Assembly (NCBI GenBank): GCA_023375785.1
Contig: SZWC01015111.1
Coordinates: forward strand, 31,324-60,116
Direction of reading: 5' to 3'
Source: Penium margaritaceum
Lineage: Eukaryota; Streptophyta; Zygnematophyceae; Desmidiales; Peniaceae
DNA: 28,793 nucleotides
How positions within the stretch are numbered: the first letter of the stretch is position 1; each line of letters begins with the position of its first letter. Below, in pieces: positions 1-10,378 of the stretch. The notes below the pieces were generated by a model. That model worked only from the letters and a program-made list of their open reading frames with translations. It searched no databases and was not told the origin of the DNA. The translations under genes were made by a program, and so were the position numbers.

Positions 1-483
1 AAATGGAATTGCCTAGGCAGCAGGTTGGGGCAGCAGCGTTGTTGATGCAGCGTGCGGGCTTCCACGCTCGTTGCTTAAGTCAGCTGCCCCCTCAGTCTGC
101 TGCTCTAGAGTCTAAGTCTGGAAGCTCTGGGTTTGTTACTCAGGAACGCGCGCGCCAGTGTTAGCGCCAGAAAGCAGCTGAAAACTGCAAGTGACTGATT
201 AGGAATGAAGAATGAACAACAATGGGAGACCCCTCCAAGTTCTAGGCCCCCCCCAGCTCTGTAGAGCTTGTTACTCAGTTCAACAGCCAATCAGAAAATA
301 GCTCAGTTCAGGCTGGCAGGTTTTCTCGGTGAGGCCTGCCAGACAGCCGACAGCCCAAAACCCGGGCGTCGTCCGTTTTGCCTGAAAACTGGACCATACC
401 ATAATACCGCCGCTGCGAACGCAGCCGTGCGGTCAGAATCTGCTAGAAAAATAGTAGCGAGGAGTTATGGCAGCCTAAACCCA
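1..483 (-). repeat. Copia-family LTR copy (left)
   Basis: This segment aligns in order with the sequence next to the copia primer-binding site. Positions 9-277 match 8048-8345 and about 278-483 match 8346-8385 followed by 22863-23031. Shared words include CTAGAGTCTAAGTCTG and GACTGATTAGGAATGAAGAAT-type stretches, with overall similarity judged by eye at about 70-75 percent. On the minus strand the matched block begins TGGGTTT at 483 and runs left to the window edge. It is probably the 3' LTR of the copia element to its right or of a sister copy. I see no clear polypurine tract at 484-500, so ownership is uncertain. Confidence 0.6.
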
Positions 484-633
484 GATAATGCCCACAATGG
501 TTTGTGCTGCCGAACAGGGCCATGCAACATGCAACTGGGACCCTAGGCAGTGCATGACGACACAGACGCAATAGGACGCGCTGGACGCATGCAAGCAGCA
601 AATGCGGTGTCAATGACCGCCGGCAGCACGACC

Positions 634-1259
634 GCCGAGGAGGCCTGCCGATGGAGCTGAGCGCGTCGCCTGAGAGAGGAGGCTCCAGCGAACTGCGAGA
701 AGACCTCAGCGTGCGTCGGCTCCACCGGACGACACTCCATCAGCGTCGCGTCTCGCCGTCAGTCATCTGCACGCCGATGTACACAAGCCGGGAGGACACA
801 ACAGAGCACAATGAGAGATGTGCAAAAACCAACATTGTGCATACATGAAATACATCAGAGTTCTCTGCAATGGCAAGAGCACTTTACTTGTCATAGCGCA
901 GAACGATGGAAGACACACACTGACGCAACTCACAAAACAAATGTTGTAGACACACCTCAGCAATCCCAGCCCTCAACGCAACATACTCAGCCTCTGATGA
1001 GCTACATGACTACCGATGACGTGACAGCCAAGGGTTGCTGCCGATGGAGCTGGTCGTGTGAGGGTACTGTATCAAGAGTGCGAGGAGGAGGAGAACCACG
1101 CGCTCGGCTTCACGACGATACATCCACTCCACCAAACAACATCCCTCTAGCATCAACGACCATCCAGTCAGTCGTCTGCACGAGCATGTACACCAGCCGG
1201 GAGGTCATAGTATGAGTCAGTGAGGCAATGCACGGGCAAAACAACAACACTCCTCCATG
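634..1259 (-). pseudogene. Copia RNase H fragment with duplicated flanking block
   Basis: On the minus strand 1010-806 reads SSSEAEYVALRAG, then RYDK, a stop, SALAIAEN and DVFH. This is the Ty1/copia RNase H signature with the EAEYVAL glutamate and an Asp-containing strand, broken by an in-frame stop. Upstream of it, 1011-1249 is homologous to 23582-23824, where it follows a copia RT. Downstream, 634-805 is a more diverged copy of the same block: both contain CTGCCGATGGAGCTG and a CATGTACACcAGCCGGGAGG-like end. This RNase H belongs to a different family from the one at 1488-1870, so two copia lineages meet here. Positions 484-633 show nothing recognisable. Confidence 0.7.
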
Positions 1260-1484
1260 ATCCAAAGGCATCAGTGTACATGAACATGTAGACGTAATGC
1301 TCCCCCATGCTCCCCGGCCCAACACTCGGTTTCTGAGCGAAAGGAGATGGACCACATGTGTAACAAGGATGGGCAACGGAAACACATGCAAGCGGAAGAG
1401 CCACGCCACATGCATTCAAGGTAGCAAGCCGACCATACTCACAGCCTTCCTGAACGAGTTGCACTTCATCATTTTCATAGTCTN
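1260..1484. other. Unassigned stretch ending in an N (contig join)
   Basis: No recognisable gene. The N at 1484 falls just downstream, on the minus strand, of the copia RNase H. The sequence left of it does not continue that protein recognisably, so the two sides may not be truly contiguous. Confidence 0.5.
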
Positions 1485-1870
1485 GACTCAGACGATGTGA
1501 ACGCTGCCCTCATGTAACAAGGTACGTACGTAATGATACTCAACATTGATGTGCTTCATGTGTGCGTAGTGGACACCATCATTGTCGGTAATCGTAGCGG
1601 CACTCTCGTTGTCACAGTACAGAGTGATGGACAACACAGACTGACACAATTCACCCAGCAAGTGACACAGCCACACACTCTCACATGCACCGGCATCCAA
1701 AGTCACGTACTCTACCTCTGTAGTGCTACATACGACATACCCTTGTTTCCCGTTGCGCCATGACACTGTCGAACCCACGATGAGAAAGATCCAGCATGTG
1801 CAACTCTTCCCATCTAGACTCCACGCTCAATCTTTGTCAGTGTAGCCCATGGCCACCACGGACGGCTGAC
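1485..1870 (-). pseudogene. Copia element A, RNase H domain
   Basis: The minus strand reads GYTDKD, stop, AWSLDGKS, then an open stretch with TVSWRNGKQGYVVCSTTEVE, YVTLDAGACESVWL, LYCDNESAATI and HMKHINVEYHYVR. These are the ordered motifs of Ty1/copia RNase H: the first Asp in YTDKD, the E of TEVEY, the D of YCDNESA and the terminal H-I-N-V-E-Y-H. In the intact polyprotein this domain removes the RNA strand of the RNA/DNA hybrid. An in-frame stop separates the first Asp from the rest, and a stop follows HEGSVHIV near the N at 1484. It is the C-terminal end of the pol pseudogene to its right. Confidence 0.85.
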
Positions 1871-2179
1871 GAAGGAATGTAAGGTCTTGGCGTGGGGTGG
1901 AGACCACATACCTCAACACGCGGACGGCTGCATCAAGGTGCAACTGCTATGGGGCCTGTGAGAAATGGACGAGAACATTCACAGCAAAGGCGATATCGGC
2001 ACGTGTGGTGGTGACGAGAAACATGAGGGACCCGATGGCACGGATGAACACCGTGATGTCCACCGCTGCACCCAAGGTGCTCGCGTCAGTGACCTTCAAC
2101 ATTACCTGCACATTTGGGGTCATGGGGGTGGAGGTGTTGGGGACAGTCGTCAGGAGATCGGCAAAGTGGTCGGCTAGCG

Positions 2180-2815
2180 TCTAAAGAGACGTTGCCTGAT
2201 GCACCTGTATGATGTCGTGCGCGAGATCGTGCTCAATCTCCATGCCGAGAAACACCTGCGCTACTCGAGATTCTTCATCTTGTAGGTTGCCTTTAGTAAC
2301 TCCTTCACCTCCTCCACATCGACGAGGTCGGGAGACACGATGAGTAGGTCATCCATATATACAAGGATCGCAGCAAAGGGAGTCCCAGGAGGAGTGATAA
2401 AAAAACGCTGGATCTCTGATATTGCGGATGAATCCGTCTTTTAGAAGGGTATGGCTGATCACAATGTTCCAGCAATGAAGAGACAGCTTGAGGCCATAAA
2501 GGGCCTTCTACAGTCGGCAGACTCGACCCGTACCACCCTCAAAGTGAGGGGGTTGGATCATGGAAAGCTCCTCACCGACGAGAGCACCGTGAAGAAAGAC
2601 GTTGCTCACGTCCATCTGGTGGAGCTCCCAACCATGCTGTACGACCAGGCTGAAGAGCACCCAGCTGGTGGTGAAACGGCCAACTTGAGCAAAGATCTAT
2701 TCGTAGTCAACTCCAGCAACTTGGGAGAAGCCCTTGGCGGTGAGCCGGGCCTTGTACTTCTCCAGAGTGCCATCTGACCTCCACTTCTAACAGAAAAACC
2801 ACATCATTTTGATGG
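2180..2815 (-). pseudogene. Copia element A, reverse transcriptase domain
   Basis: The minus strand from about 2815 carries YKARLTAKGFSQVAGVDY, a stop, QVGRFTTSW, QHGWELHQMDVSNVFLHGA, then a GRVCRL-stop-KALYGLK segment. These are the classic Ty1/copia RT blocks, including the first catalytic Asp in QMDVSN. The YMDD box is encoded at 2348-2359 (ILVYMDDLLIVSP), followed by KELLKATYKMKNLE and a stop. The enzyme would copy the element RNA into cDNA from the tRNA primer. At least three stops and frame changes (between 2450 and 2400) show it is dead. A plus-strand open frame at 2451-2777 is the shadow of this domain. Confidence 0.88.
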
Positions 2816-3237
2816 TCTTGCGGCCAAGGGGAAGGTCAACGAGCTCGTACACTACATGCTTGTTGATGGCAACATGCTCCTCCCGACAAGCAGCCTCCTA
2901 TTGGTCTACGTCGGGAGCGGCACGGGCCTCGTGTAGGCTCTGTGGGTCGAGTACCAGTGGGGACGACTTTGCCGTCAGCACACGGGTGACGCAAAATCCT
3001 GCAGGGGCCTGGGCCAGGGTGGCAGAGACCGCACGATGATGCTCCTGGGAGATAAGAGCATAGCCCAGGGCCGAGCCTGGGTGGATGTCCTGAGCAACGA
3101 GGCCAAGGGCCGTCAAGCCAAGGACCTTGGTGCTGGGCTCGCCACTCATAACAATGTGAGGAGAGGGAGGTTTGTCGACGGGTGTGCTGGAGGCTGGACG
3201 GGGAGCCCTGGTGCGAGGACCCGGGGGAGGCGCCGGC

Positions 3238-4560
3238 TTACAGGGCCGAAGGATGGCACCGGGAGTGCGGGTGAAGGCCTGGTGCACCGGGGTGCCTGTG
3301 ATGGAAGATGGAGTCTGGCGAGGACGAGGTGGCAAGGTGGGGGTAAGGCATCGTCTCTGATGGCGTGGTACAACTAGACAAGGATAGATCCATGGGTGTG
3401 GGTGCATTGGAGGCCGGAGGAGGGGCAGAGTTCCCGCATCCTACGGGGTCAGCCGGGCGGTCAGTCTGGGCTAGTGAATCATTGGAGGACTCCGTCTTCG
3501 ACGGGTGCATGGCATCGCCGGCAAGGGAACTGGCCCGCAAGGTGGACGACGAGGGAGGAGCATCCGGGTCATCCGCCACCGGGGTTGTGGGTGCAGGCGG
3601 GCCTACCCATGCATCTAGGGCCGGAGTGGCGGCACGACAAGCATCTCCCCCACGAGACGACAGCGACGGGATCAGAGAGGTGGCAAACCATATACGAGGG
3701 AGGTCGCGAGAGAAGATATCCCAATAAAGGGCATTATGGGACTCAACAATGTGATGCCAGACCAGGTTCCAAAAGCACCAGGCCTTGGACTGACGTGAGA
3801 TATAGACAAAGGTGCAAAGATAGCTGCAAGGGGCAAGCTTTCCATCCCGCTTTTCTTCGGCGAGCAAGACGCTGGCGACGCACCCCCAGACACAAGCAAG
3901 CCGAAGATCGGCCCGTTGATCGCACCACAATGCATATGGAGTGGCTTTGAGGGGAAGGGGACCATAAAGAATGCGGTTCCATACCCAGGTCATGCAGGAC
4001 ATGGCCTCAAAGAAGAAGCCATCGGACAGACCGGACTCGACACGCATGGTACAGATAGCATCGGCCATGGTGTGATTCTAGCGCTCAGAGACACCATTCT
4101 AGCGCTCTGTTGCGGTGTCCCAGGGATGGATGTCTCATGACAAACTCCATGACTGGTGAGATAGGTAGTCGTGTTCCCCATGTACTCACCAACGTGGTCA
4201 AACCAAAAGCGACAGAGGGTGGGACCACACTTGCTCTCGGCCGTGAGGTGCCATGCACGGATGGCAAATGACCCAGCAATAGTGGGAGTAGTCATCCGTG
4301 AGGGTCAGCACATACTAGCCACCTTTGGTAATAGATGCCACTGGTAAAGGACCCATGAGGTCCGAGTGGATGAGCTCCAGCGGGTGAGTGGCCCGAGAAG
4401 AGGACGTAGGGTAGGAGGATTGATGCATCTTGCCCTGGGCACAGTCGATGTACTCATTGCTGCAAGGCCACTAGAAGGTGGAGGGATCAAGTCCGAGTGC
4501 GGGTTGAGTTCGGAGTGCACGTGGCAAAGGCAACGGTGGAGAAGGTGGACGTGTGAGGAC
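3238..4560 (-). pseudogene. Copia element A, integrase domain
   Basis: The minus strand shows LELIHSDLMGPLPVASITKG (first catalytic Asp), YVLTLTDDYSH, then in a shifted frame FDHVGEYMG and YLTSHGVCHETSIPGTPQQ. In a third frame follow MRVESGLSDGFFFEAMSCM, RILYGPLPLKATPYALW and VWGCVASVLLAEEKRDGKL. These are the copia rve catalytic core and its conserved C-terminal GKQ/KDG-type region. The last 276 codons (4068-3238) remain open and pass into a Pro/Ser/Asp-rich linker before RT, as is usual in copia pol. Several frameshifts and stops make it non-functional. Integrase would join element cDNA to host DNA. Confidence 0.87.
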
Positions 4561-4599
4561 AAAAGAGCACAAGTGAAAAACACATGGACAGTGTCGGAT

Positions 4600-5070
4600 G
4601 AGGGAGGGGACACGGATGAAGGCAGACGAGTGACGTGCTAGAGGTTGTCACAAAAGACAGCACAGAGCATGACCTAACCAGAGGGACGGAGGGAAACAGT
4701 GCCCATGCCCTAAGAGTGTCGGACGTCCATGCTCATGCAGTCGAGAGCGGTGATAGACAGGAGGCTGAGCTCCAAACCAGGCACATACAGCATATCAGTC
4801 ACGGAGACGTCACCGGACGGACCACGGAAGTGAAAGACGCCAACACCGCGGACCGACAAGATCTACCCGGACCTCGCCCGGACACTATAAACATTGCCAA
4901 TGGGATCGAGCATACTGAACACCTGTCGATAGGATGTCATGTGATGCGTGGCACTAAAGCCGATGATCCAGGTACAATCAGGGTCGCGAACCGAGGCCGT
5001 GACATTTTAACGGGCGACGAAACAAGACGCGGGAAGAGTGGCGGAGGTTGCAAGTTGAGCAGTCGAGACA
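4600..5070 (-). pseudogene. Copia element A, protease and pre-integrase region
   Basis: Around 4970-4950 the minus strand reads TWIIGFSATHHMT, followed by FSMLDPIGNVYSV, GVGVFHFRGPSGDVSVTDM and LYVPGLELSLLSI. This matches the retrotransposon aspartic protease region of copia polyproteins, where the active site is normally W-x-x-D-S/T-G-A. Here the position of the Asp is Gly (GFSAT), so the catalytic residue is lost. Stops are scattered through the segment. It continues into the degenerate pre-integrase zinc region at about 4560. Confidence 0.75.
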
Positions 5071-5638
5071 GAAAAAAACGATCATGCATGTCATCCAACC
5101 ACGCGATGTCATCCAAAGCCGACTTCAAATAGCAACAGGTGGCTTCCTTGAGTTCACCTCAGATGTCAGTCTCTGTCTGGCTGTGGGAGACCTCTCGGCT
5201 AGCAGTCACACAACTCGTACTTCCCTGGGGAGGAGGTGTGATACCGAGTTGTGTGATAATGAAGCTTTGTAGCTGGCGGATCCTAGCGGCGGAGTCGACG
5301 GGTACCACAGACTGCATGGTTACAACTCCAGAAGGTGGATACAAACTCCAATGTGATTGACGCTTGGAATTGTATAGCGGCTGTGGCGGTGCATATGGAT
5401 GTGGCTGCGATGGAGCATAATGCTGCTGCTGTTGCTACTGATAGAGGAGAGACGGTGGAAGCTGTGGTTGAGGCTGAAGAGCCGACTACAGGGAGGAAGG
5501 GAACGTCATGGAGTAGGTGGTGGCCACAGTGCTTCTAGGGGAGAACTTAGTGCATGTGGCAGCAGCGGAGGTGCCAAGACAACGCTCACACTCACGGTGC
5601 ATGGCAGCGTCAATACGGGCCTTTTAAGGTGGGATGGG

Positions 5639-6480
5639 ACACGTGTACCATCCGTGTCCCATCTAGCCGCAATTGTCGCATGTCAGGGTGGGGTCACTGG
5701 AGGAAGACTGCTGCCCTTTTCCCTTGTCCTTCCCGCCCTTCTTTCCCTTGCCCTTGGCGTTGTCCGAGGAGGAAGTGCCGGGTGAAGGGATGGAGGAGCC
5801 ACAGGATCTGGCGGCTACGATCGCGAAGGAGCTACCGCGTTGAAGCTATGTGCCCCTGCGTACTTCCTCAACACTAATGAAGAGATCGTATGTCCAAGAT
5901 ATTAGAGTGCCCAGAGCCGCCAGCGCCTTGAATATGGGGAGGCCGTATGGGACGAAGATGTCAGTGAAATTTGGAGTGGCCCCATTCTTGATGGTGAGGA
6001 GGGTAGCAAGCGGGGGAGGCGCGGCTGTTGTGAGCCAGAGCAAAAGGTTATGCGCGCGGAACTAGTAGGCAGTGAAGGTCTTGGACTCCTTCATGTGAAG
6101 GGATCTGAATTCCTTCAGGAGGCGGCTGACAGCTACCTAGCCGGAGGCGCAATAAAGACGTGTCAGTGTGTCCCAAGCTTGCCGGGAGCCGGGGCTGGTT
6201 TCGTCAGCGACGTCACCAAGGAACGGCTCCAGGACAATGCGGTCAGCATCCAGTGCCGCGAGGATGAGTGCACGAACTGCACGACCACCCTCAAGCACTT
6301 GCTCCGGGACGGTGTCGTCATGTGGGAGAGTGTAGTACGGCCATAGACTTTCCCCTTCTGTCCAGATGCAGAAGAGAAGTTATCAGGAAGGGAACAACTC
6401 ATCTCCTTCGAGTACACATGTAGGGGACTCGAAGTCCTTGCGCCGAGAGGAGCCGGCCGCACCAAATCCAGAACCTAGGA
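5639..6480 (-). pseudogene. Copia element A, gag with CCHC zinc knuckle
   Basis: The minus strand from about 6400 reads VLEGGRAVRALILAALDADR, AWDTLTRLYCASG, stop, VSRLLKEFRSLHMKESKTF. This pattern is typical of the UBN2-type copia gag. A Lys/Gly-rich linker (NAKGKGKKGGKDKGKG) leads to a zinc knuckle at 5680-5639: C-D-N-C-G-stop-M-G-H-G-W-Y-T-C. The C-x2-C-x4-H-x4-C spacing is intact, but an amber codon lies inside the loop. Gag would form the particle that packages element RNA. Four or more stops are present, so the copy is inactive. Confidence 0.82.
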
Positions 6481-6689
6481 CACTAGTGATCATCTGATGT
6501 TGTGGTTGCACTTGCTGCTACGCTGCTATTTGTGTTGTTGCGGTTAGCACAGGACCAGGTTATCCAGGGAGTATAGTCTGGCTAGTGTTGGTCGCAGCAA
6601 GCATCTGGCGCAGCTGATCGATCTGGCGTTGTAGGTCTTCTATGGGATCTGCAACGGGGGGGTTCGTAGAGCTGTCTTACATGCCATCG

Positions 6690-7735
6690 GCATCGTCCTG
6701 GCTGGGTATTGTTGTTGTTGTTGCTACTACTCTTACTGCTTTAGGTGCTGCCACGACTACCTATGCTGTAGTTATTGTGGCGAGTGCTGCTCTCACTGCT
6801 AATGGTACCACTGCTGCTCTTACGGATGTTGTTGCAGCTGCCGCTGCTACTGTGGCCGCCAACATTACTGCTGCCGCTGTCGTTAGTACCACCGCTACTG
6901 TTGCAATAACGGTTGTTGGCGTAGTTGTTGTTGCTGCTCACTATTGCTTCCGCTGCTTTCGCCGTTGCCACTGTTGTCGCTATTGCCGTAGCCATTATAG
7001 CTACAATTGTCACAACTACCATTTCTGTTATGAATCCTGTTACTACTACAGTGGCTGCTGCTCATGTTGTTGCTACTATTGCTGCCGCTACAATCACTAC
7101 CGCTACTGCCACTGCCACTACTACCACTACTACTACGGTCGTTGCTGCTCTCGCTGCTACTTCTGCTCCTGTCGCTAAAGTTGCTGCCGCTGCTGCCACT
7201 GCCACTACGGTCGTTGCTGCTGCTTTTGCGGCTGTTGTAGCGGCTCTTGTTGCGGGTCCTAACTTGTTATGTTATCTTTATGATGTTTTGTTTCTTTTCG
7301 TTTTGTGTTTTGTAATTTTTTTGTTTTTGTGTTTTATTTGTTTGGTTTTATTTTTGTTCGTCTTGGTCATGATGGCCGTGGGCTCAGGGACAATGGTGGG
7401 GATTACCGTTGCCGCTACACAACGGCAGACTATTACCGTGGCGGCCGCTACTACTACCACTTCTGTTGCCGCTACTACGGCCGTTGTCGTTGTTGCCACT
7501 ATTGTTATAGCTGGTGCAGCTGCTGTAGCTGGTGCTGCTACTGCTGCCGCTGCCGTTGTGGCTACCGCTACTACTGTTGCCGTTGTTTCGGCTGCTGCTA
7601 CTCCCGCTACTACTACTACTACTACTACTACTGCATTCACTGTCACTACTGTCGCTATCACCATTTTTGCTACTACTGTTGTAGTTGTTGCTACTACTAT
7701 TGCTACTGCTACTGCTGTTGCTACTATGGGTCACA
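6690..7735. repeat. Trinucleotide-type low-complexity tract in the copia leader
   Basis: About 1 kb is built of degenerate GCT/ACT/GTT triplets. All reading frames stay open and encode Ala/Thr/Val on one strand and Ser/Gly/Asn on the other. It lies between the primer-binding site and the recognisable gag, so it may encode or have encoded a Ser/Gly/Asn-rich gag N-terminus. A T-rich block at 7260-7370 splits it and reads Lys/Asn/Thr-rich on the minus strand. The long open frames here (for example 6925-8034 plus) are composition artefacts. Confidence 0.75.
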
Positions 7736-7859
7736 CACTCCTCTGGTCAATGTTGCCATGTGCATTGTCGCTAGTAGGTCCTCTTACTTCGCTGTGCTGG
7801 CCGCTCACCTCCCTACGTCACACGTGGGGGTCGGAGTTGACAGAAAAATCCGGTAGCAT

Positions 7860-7885
7860 TTTCCATGGCCCTGCGGCCATGGGAA
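7860..7885. other. Hairpin in the copia 5' leader
   Basis: TTTCCATGGCC and GGCCATGGGAAA are near-perfect complements around a 4-base loop (CTGC). The hairpin lies about 150 bases downstream of the primer-binding site on the element strand. Flanking it are two copies of an AAAAATCCGGyArCATT word (7843-7859 and 7925-7940). Retroelement leaders often hold dimerisation or packaging stems, but no role is shown here. Confidence 0.5.
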
Positions 7886-8026
7886 ACATTCTAACACTGC
7901 CACCAGGAAGGCTATTGCTGCCGAAAAAAATCCGGCAACATTGTCCAAGAACTGGCGCATATGGGAGGTTCGTCGGCAAAGCCGAGAACCTATACGCCAC
8001 TGCTGCTACTACGTCTGCTACGCCAC

Positions 8027-8039
8027 GGCTCTGATACCA
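8027..8039 (-). promoter_or_regulatory. tRNA-iMet primer-binding site
   Basis: The minus strand reads TGGTATCAGAGCC, the standard primer-binding site of plant Ty1/copia elements, complementary to the 3' end of initiator methionine tRNA. It fixes the element orientation (minus) and places the 5' LTR immediately to its right on the plus strand, with gag and pol to its left. Confidence 0.93.
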
Positions 8040-8385
8040 AAAAGGAATGTATCTGGTGTGCGAGTTGAGGCTGTAGCGTTGTTGATGCAGCGTGCGGAAA
8101 CCCATGTTCGTTGCTGACCGTTGTTGCTAAAGCAGAGCAACAATGGTTCTGCTGCCCCCTTAGTCTGCTACACTAGAGTCTAAGTCTGAGAGCTCTGGTT
8201 TATTACTCATAAATGCACACACCAGAGTTAGCGCCCGAAATGTAGCTCGAAGGAAGCAATGACTGATTAGGAATGAAGAATAAGAAACTAACTGAGGTCC
8301 CTCTCAGTTCTAGCCTCATCTCAGCTCTGTGAGACTTGTTACTCAGAAAATCAGTCAACCAAGAAACTCCTAGCATTATCTTGTC
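8040..8385 (-). repeat. 5' LTR of copia element A, PBS-proximal part
   Basis: It begins within a few bases of the primer-binding site and aligns with 1 to about 290 of the left LTR copy. Homology runs to about 8386, where the GGTGAAAAT end of the outer MULE starts. It resumes at 22863. The last nine bases (8377-8385, TATCTTGTC) are the left target duplication of the MULE. Confidence 0.75.
8377..8385. repeat. Target site duplication, outer MULE, left
   Basis: TATCTTGTC here against TATCCTGTC at 22863-22871, 8 of 9 identical. Nine bases is the usual MULE duplication length. Confidence 0.75.
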
Positions 8386-8625
8386 CGGTGAAAATATCGA
8401 TTACCCCCTGTTTTGTCACTTGACCCTCATATACCCCTCGGTCAGAACAATAAGTCCCATCCGCCCCTCTGTCGGAACGATAAGCCTGATTCGTCCCTCT
8501 GCTAGCACGATAAGCCTCATTCGCCCCTACCCGTGAACAATAAGCCCCATATACCCCTCGATCGTGTTTTGATGTTGAACCGTTCAAAATGAATGAAAAT
8601 AAGCCGAATGTACCCATGGTTTGTT
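8386..8625 (+). repeat. Outer MULE left terminal repeat with 30-bp minisatellite
   Basis: After the terminal block, units of about 30 bp recur at 8444, 8475, 8505 and 8535, each with GAACAATAAG/GAACGATAAG followed by CCCATCCGCCCCTC-like sequence. A weaker unit follows near 8600. The same unit in reverse complement forms the right end at 22620-22845. Confidence 0.85.
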
Positions 8626-9040
8626 CTGTGACACAACCCGAGCAACGGAACGGAACCTTACCCTAGACACTTGCTGCCGAACATAAATGCTTCACTCTAC
8701 GCAGAGGCTCGGCATAGTACCCTAGACACCTACGCCTCCCTGCTTGGGTGTACCATCGGCCGCACATGACGACTCATGCTTTTCAAATACACGACCCGAT
8801 ACGGGATATAGTCGTGTTGTTTTTGCTATCATACCCCAACATATGCTCTGCATACATAACGGTTTTGACCACATTTAACTTCCTCCCCCCTCGCGTACTC
8901 ACGAGTATATTGAGCAAACCCTCTGTCGACATGACCCGTGTTCGAGATACACGTCCTCTGCTATCGTTGCAGCGCTGAGCCGGCCGTTTAGAACCGGTGC
9001 ACGGTCCTTGGGGAACCGTGACATCCCCCCCCCCTCTCCC
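8626..9040. other. Subterminal spacer of the outer MULE
   Basis: No gene recognised. It lies between the terminal minisatellite and the small Trp-rich gene, so any promoter for that gene should be here. No element stands out by eye. Confidence 0.4.
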
Positions 9041-9237
9041 ATGGATCAAGGAACTGCGGTGGCAGAGTGGGCAAAGATAAAGTGTGCATGGGACATCATC
9101 AACCCAAAACACCCGCCGAACCATACACCATGTGTTGGCAGCTGGGCATGCGGACACCCCATGCCCGACCGTTGTATTGCCTACCAAATTGGGAGCCATG
9201 GGTGTCGGTGTGGCCAATTCCCTGTTCGCGGTTGTGA
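9041..9237 (+). pseudogene. Small Trp/Pro/Cys-rich protein, frameshifted copy (outer MULE)
   Basis: It starts ATG at 9041 (MDQGTAV) and reads EWAKIKCAWDI, matching the W-x-N-I-K-x-x-W-D block of the intact copies at 14400 and 14821. A frame change near 9110 then gives PYTMCWQLGM, HARPLYCLPNWEPWV and a C-terminus P-C-S-R-L-stop at 9235-9237. This parallels PYNMCW, PPxWxPWVHP and W-C-A-R-L-stop of the other copies. The position of the stop and the Trp/Cys/Pro spacing are what identify it. Function unknown. It lies between the outer left terminal repeat and the 3' end of the outer transposase and is transcribed toward it. Confidence 0.7.
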
Positions 9238-9299
9238 CAATGGTCATCGTATGGCCATGGTCTACGTGTTGAACATAACCATTTGCAGGGCATTGTGAG

Positions 9300-9930
9300 C
9301 TTAAGTACTTTCACGTGAAATGATCAATATACCACCCTCATTGTGATGATTAGTCAGATAAAAAGCAACTGAATGTCCACTTGTTTAGGGTACAAATGGA
9401 CAAAGTAATGACCAATTTACCAGTCGCAACAGGACACTTACAGGGTAAAACCGCCTTTTCCTTCATCTATTACAACAACAGTGTCTGTTACATAAGACAG
9501 AGTGAAGACGTTTACATAAGCAAATGCATGCCTTCACACATAGTGAAAAGTCTTGTGTAATGAAGAATTTTGTCTCTAACATGTTTAGCTTACCACAAAC
9601 TTGTGCATACATGTAAAAGTCATCTTTAGGGTTTGGCTATGGGTGGTTCTGGAGGCTATAACAGCTAACCCGCTAACTCTCTCATAAAGTGGAGAGTGAA
9701 AGTTATTCATCACATATGTTAACACTATGTCTGTTATTTATATATGAGAAAATATTAGGATTTAGAGTGAACACATGGAAGATAAAACAGAGGGGCACCA
9801 TGTTCTTGTACAACATTAGTTATCATAATGAAGCTTTCTGTGGCAGTACTTGTTAAACATCATGGTAGGTCATAGGACATAATTTGCAAAGGGAAAGTGG
9901 CTTGGGAAAACTCCATTACGCAAACATGAA
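9300..9930. other. AT-rich non-coding stretch in the outer MULE
   Basis: No open frame of note. A short word near 9315-9340 (GTGAAATGATCAATATACC) recurs with changes near 22587-22605, inside the right end of the same element. Nothing else recognised. Confidence 0.4.
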
Positions 9931-9933
9931 TGA

Positions 9934-10125
9934 CTAAAGACTACGCACAGTGAAGGTGGGATACGTGATCTCCTCGAATAGTTCACGACTCAACCCTCGG
10001 AGAGAGTGAACAATGTCACACACATGACAGAGCTGATCCCATGGCAGACAGTGTTCAGCATCATAGAATAGCTCTGACTCGCTGTCTGAATGTTGGCCGC
10101 CATGTCTGCTTCTTGAAACATGCAC
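9934..10125 (-). CDS. Short open frame downstream of outer transposase (uncertain)
   Basis: A 63-codon minus-strand frame without an ATG reads SDSESELFYDAEHC, DQLCHVCDIVHSLRG and ELFEEITYPTF. It follows the acidic tail of the outer transposase by about 250 bases and could be a further exon or a separate small gene. A frame in the matching place in the inner element (16351-16172) also has E-x-FYD and L-C-x-x-C-D-I. The resemblance is short and could be chance. Function unknown. Confidence 0.3.
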   Translation of the reverse strand: MHVSRSRHGGQHSDSESELFYDAEHCLPWDQLCHVCDIVHSLRGLSRELFEEITYPTFTVRSL

Positions 10126-10378
10126 ACCACTCCCCCCCTCCCCACTTGCAATGAACTATTGTGGGTCAGCCTAACCCTAACCTTTTGCCTAACACGAAAC
10201 CCCCCTTCCTCCTGAACTATAAGCCGCCTGTCTGAATGGTCTGTTCAAACTCCAACGTCAAGCATAGCTCATCTTGTACATGAACAAAAACAACGGATAG
10301 TGATGGAAAGCACAGGAGGTATGCTGCATGAATGTTGTCGAATGGAATGCACATACACATACCAAATACAGACTCACC

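Noticed and set aside
3036..3950. Several plus-strand frames of 110-184 codons
   Set aside because: Antisense of the copia integrase C-terminal region, which carries the recognisable motifs on the minus strand.
6925..8034. 369-codon plus-strand open frame, the longest in the window
   Set aside because: It is Ala/Thr/Val low complexity from triplet repeats and then runs antisense through the copia leader and primer-binding site; no domain.
8444..8560. Regular 30-bp repeats as a CRISPR array
   Set aside because: The units are contiguous degenerate tandem repeats without unique spacers, and the sequence is eukaryotic transposon DNA.
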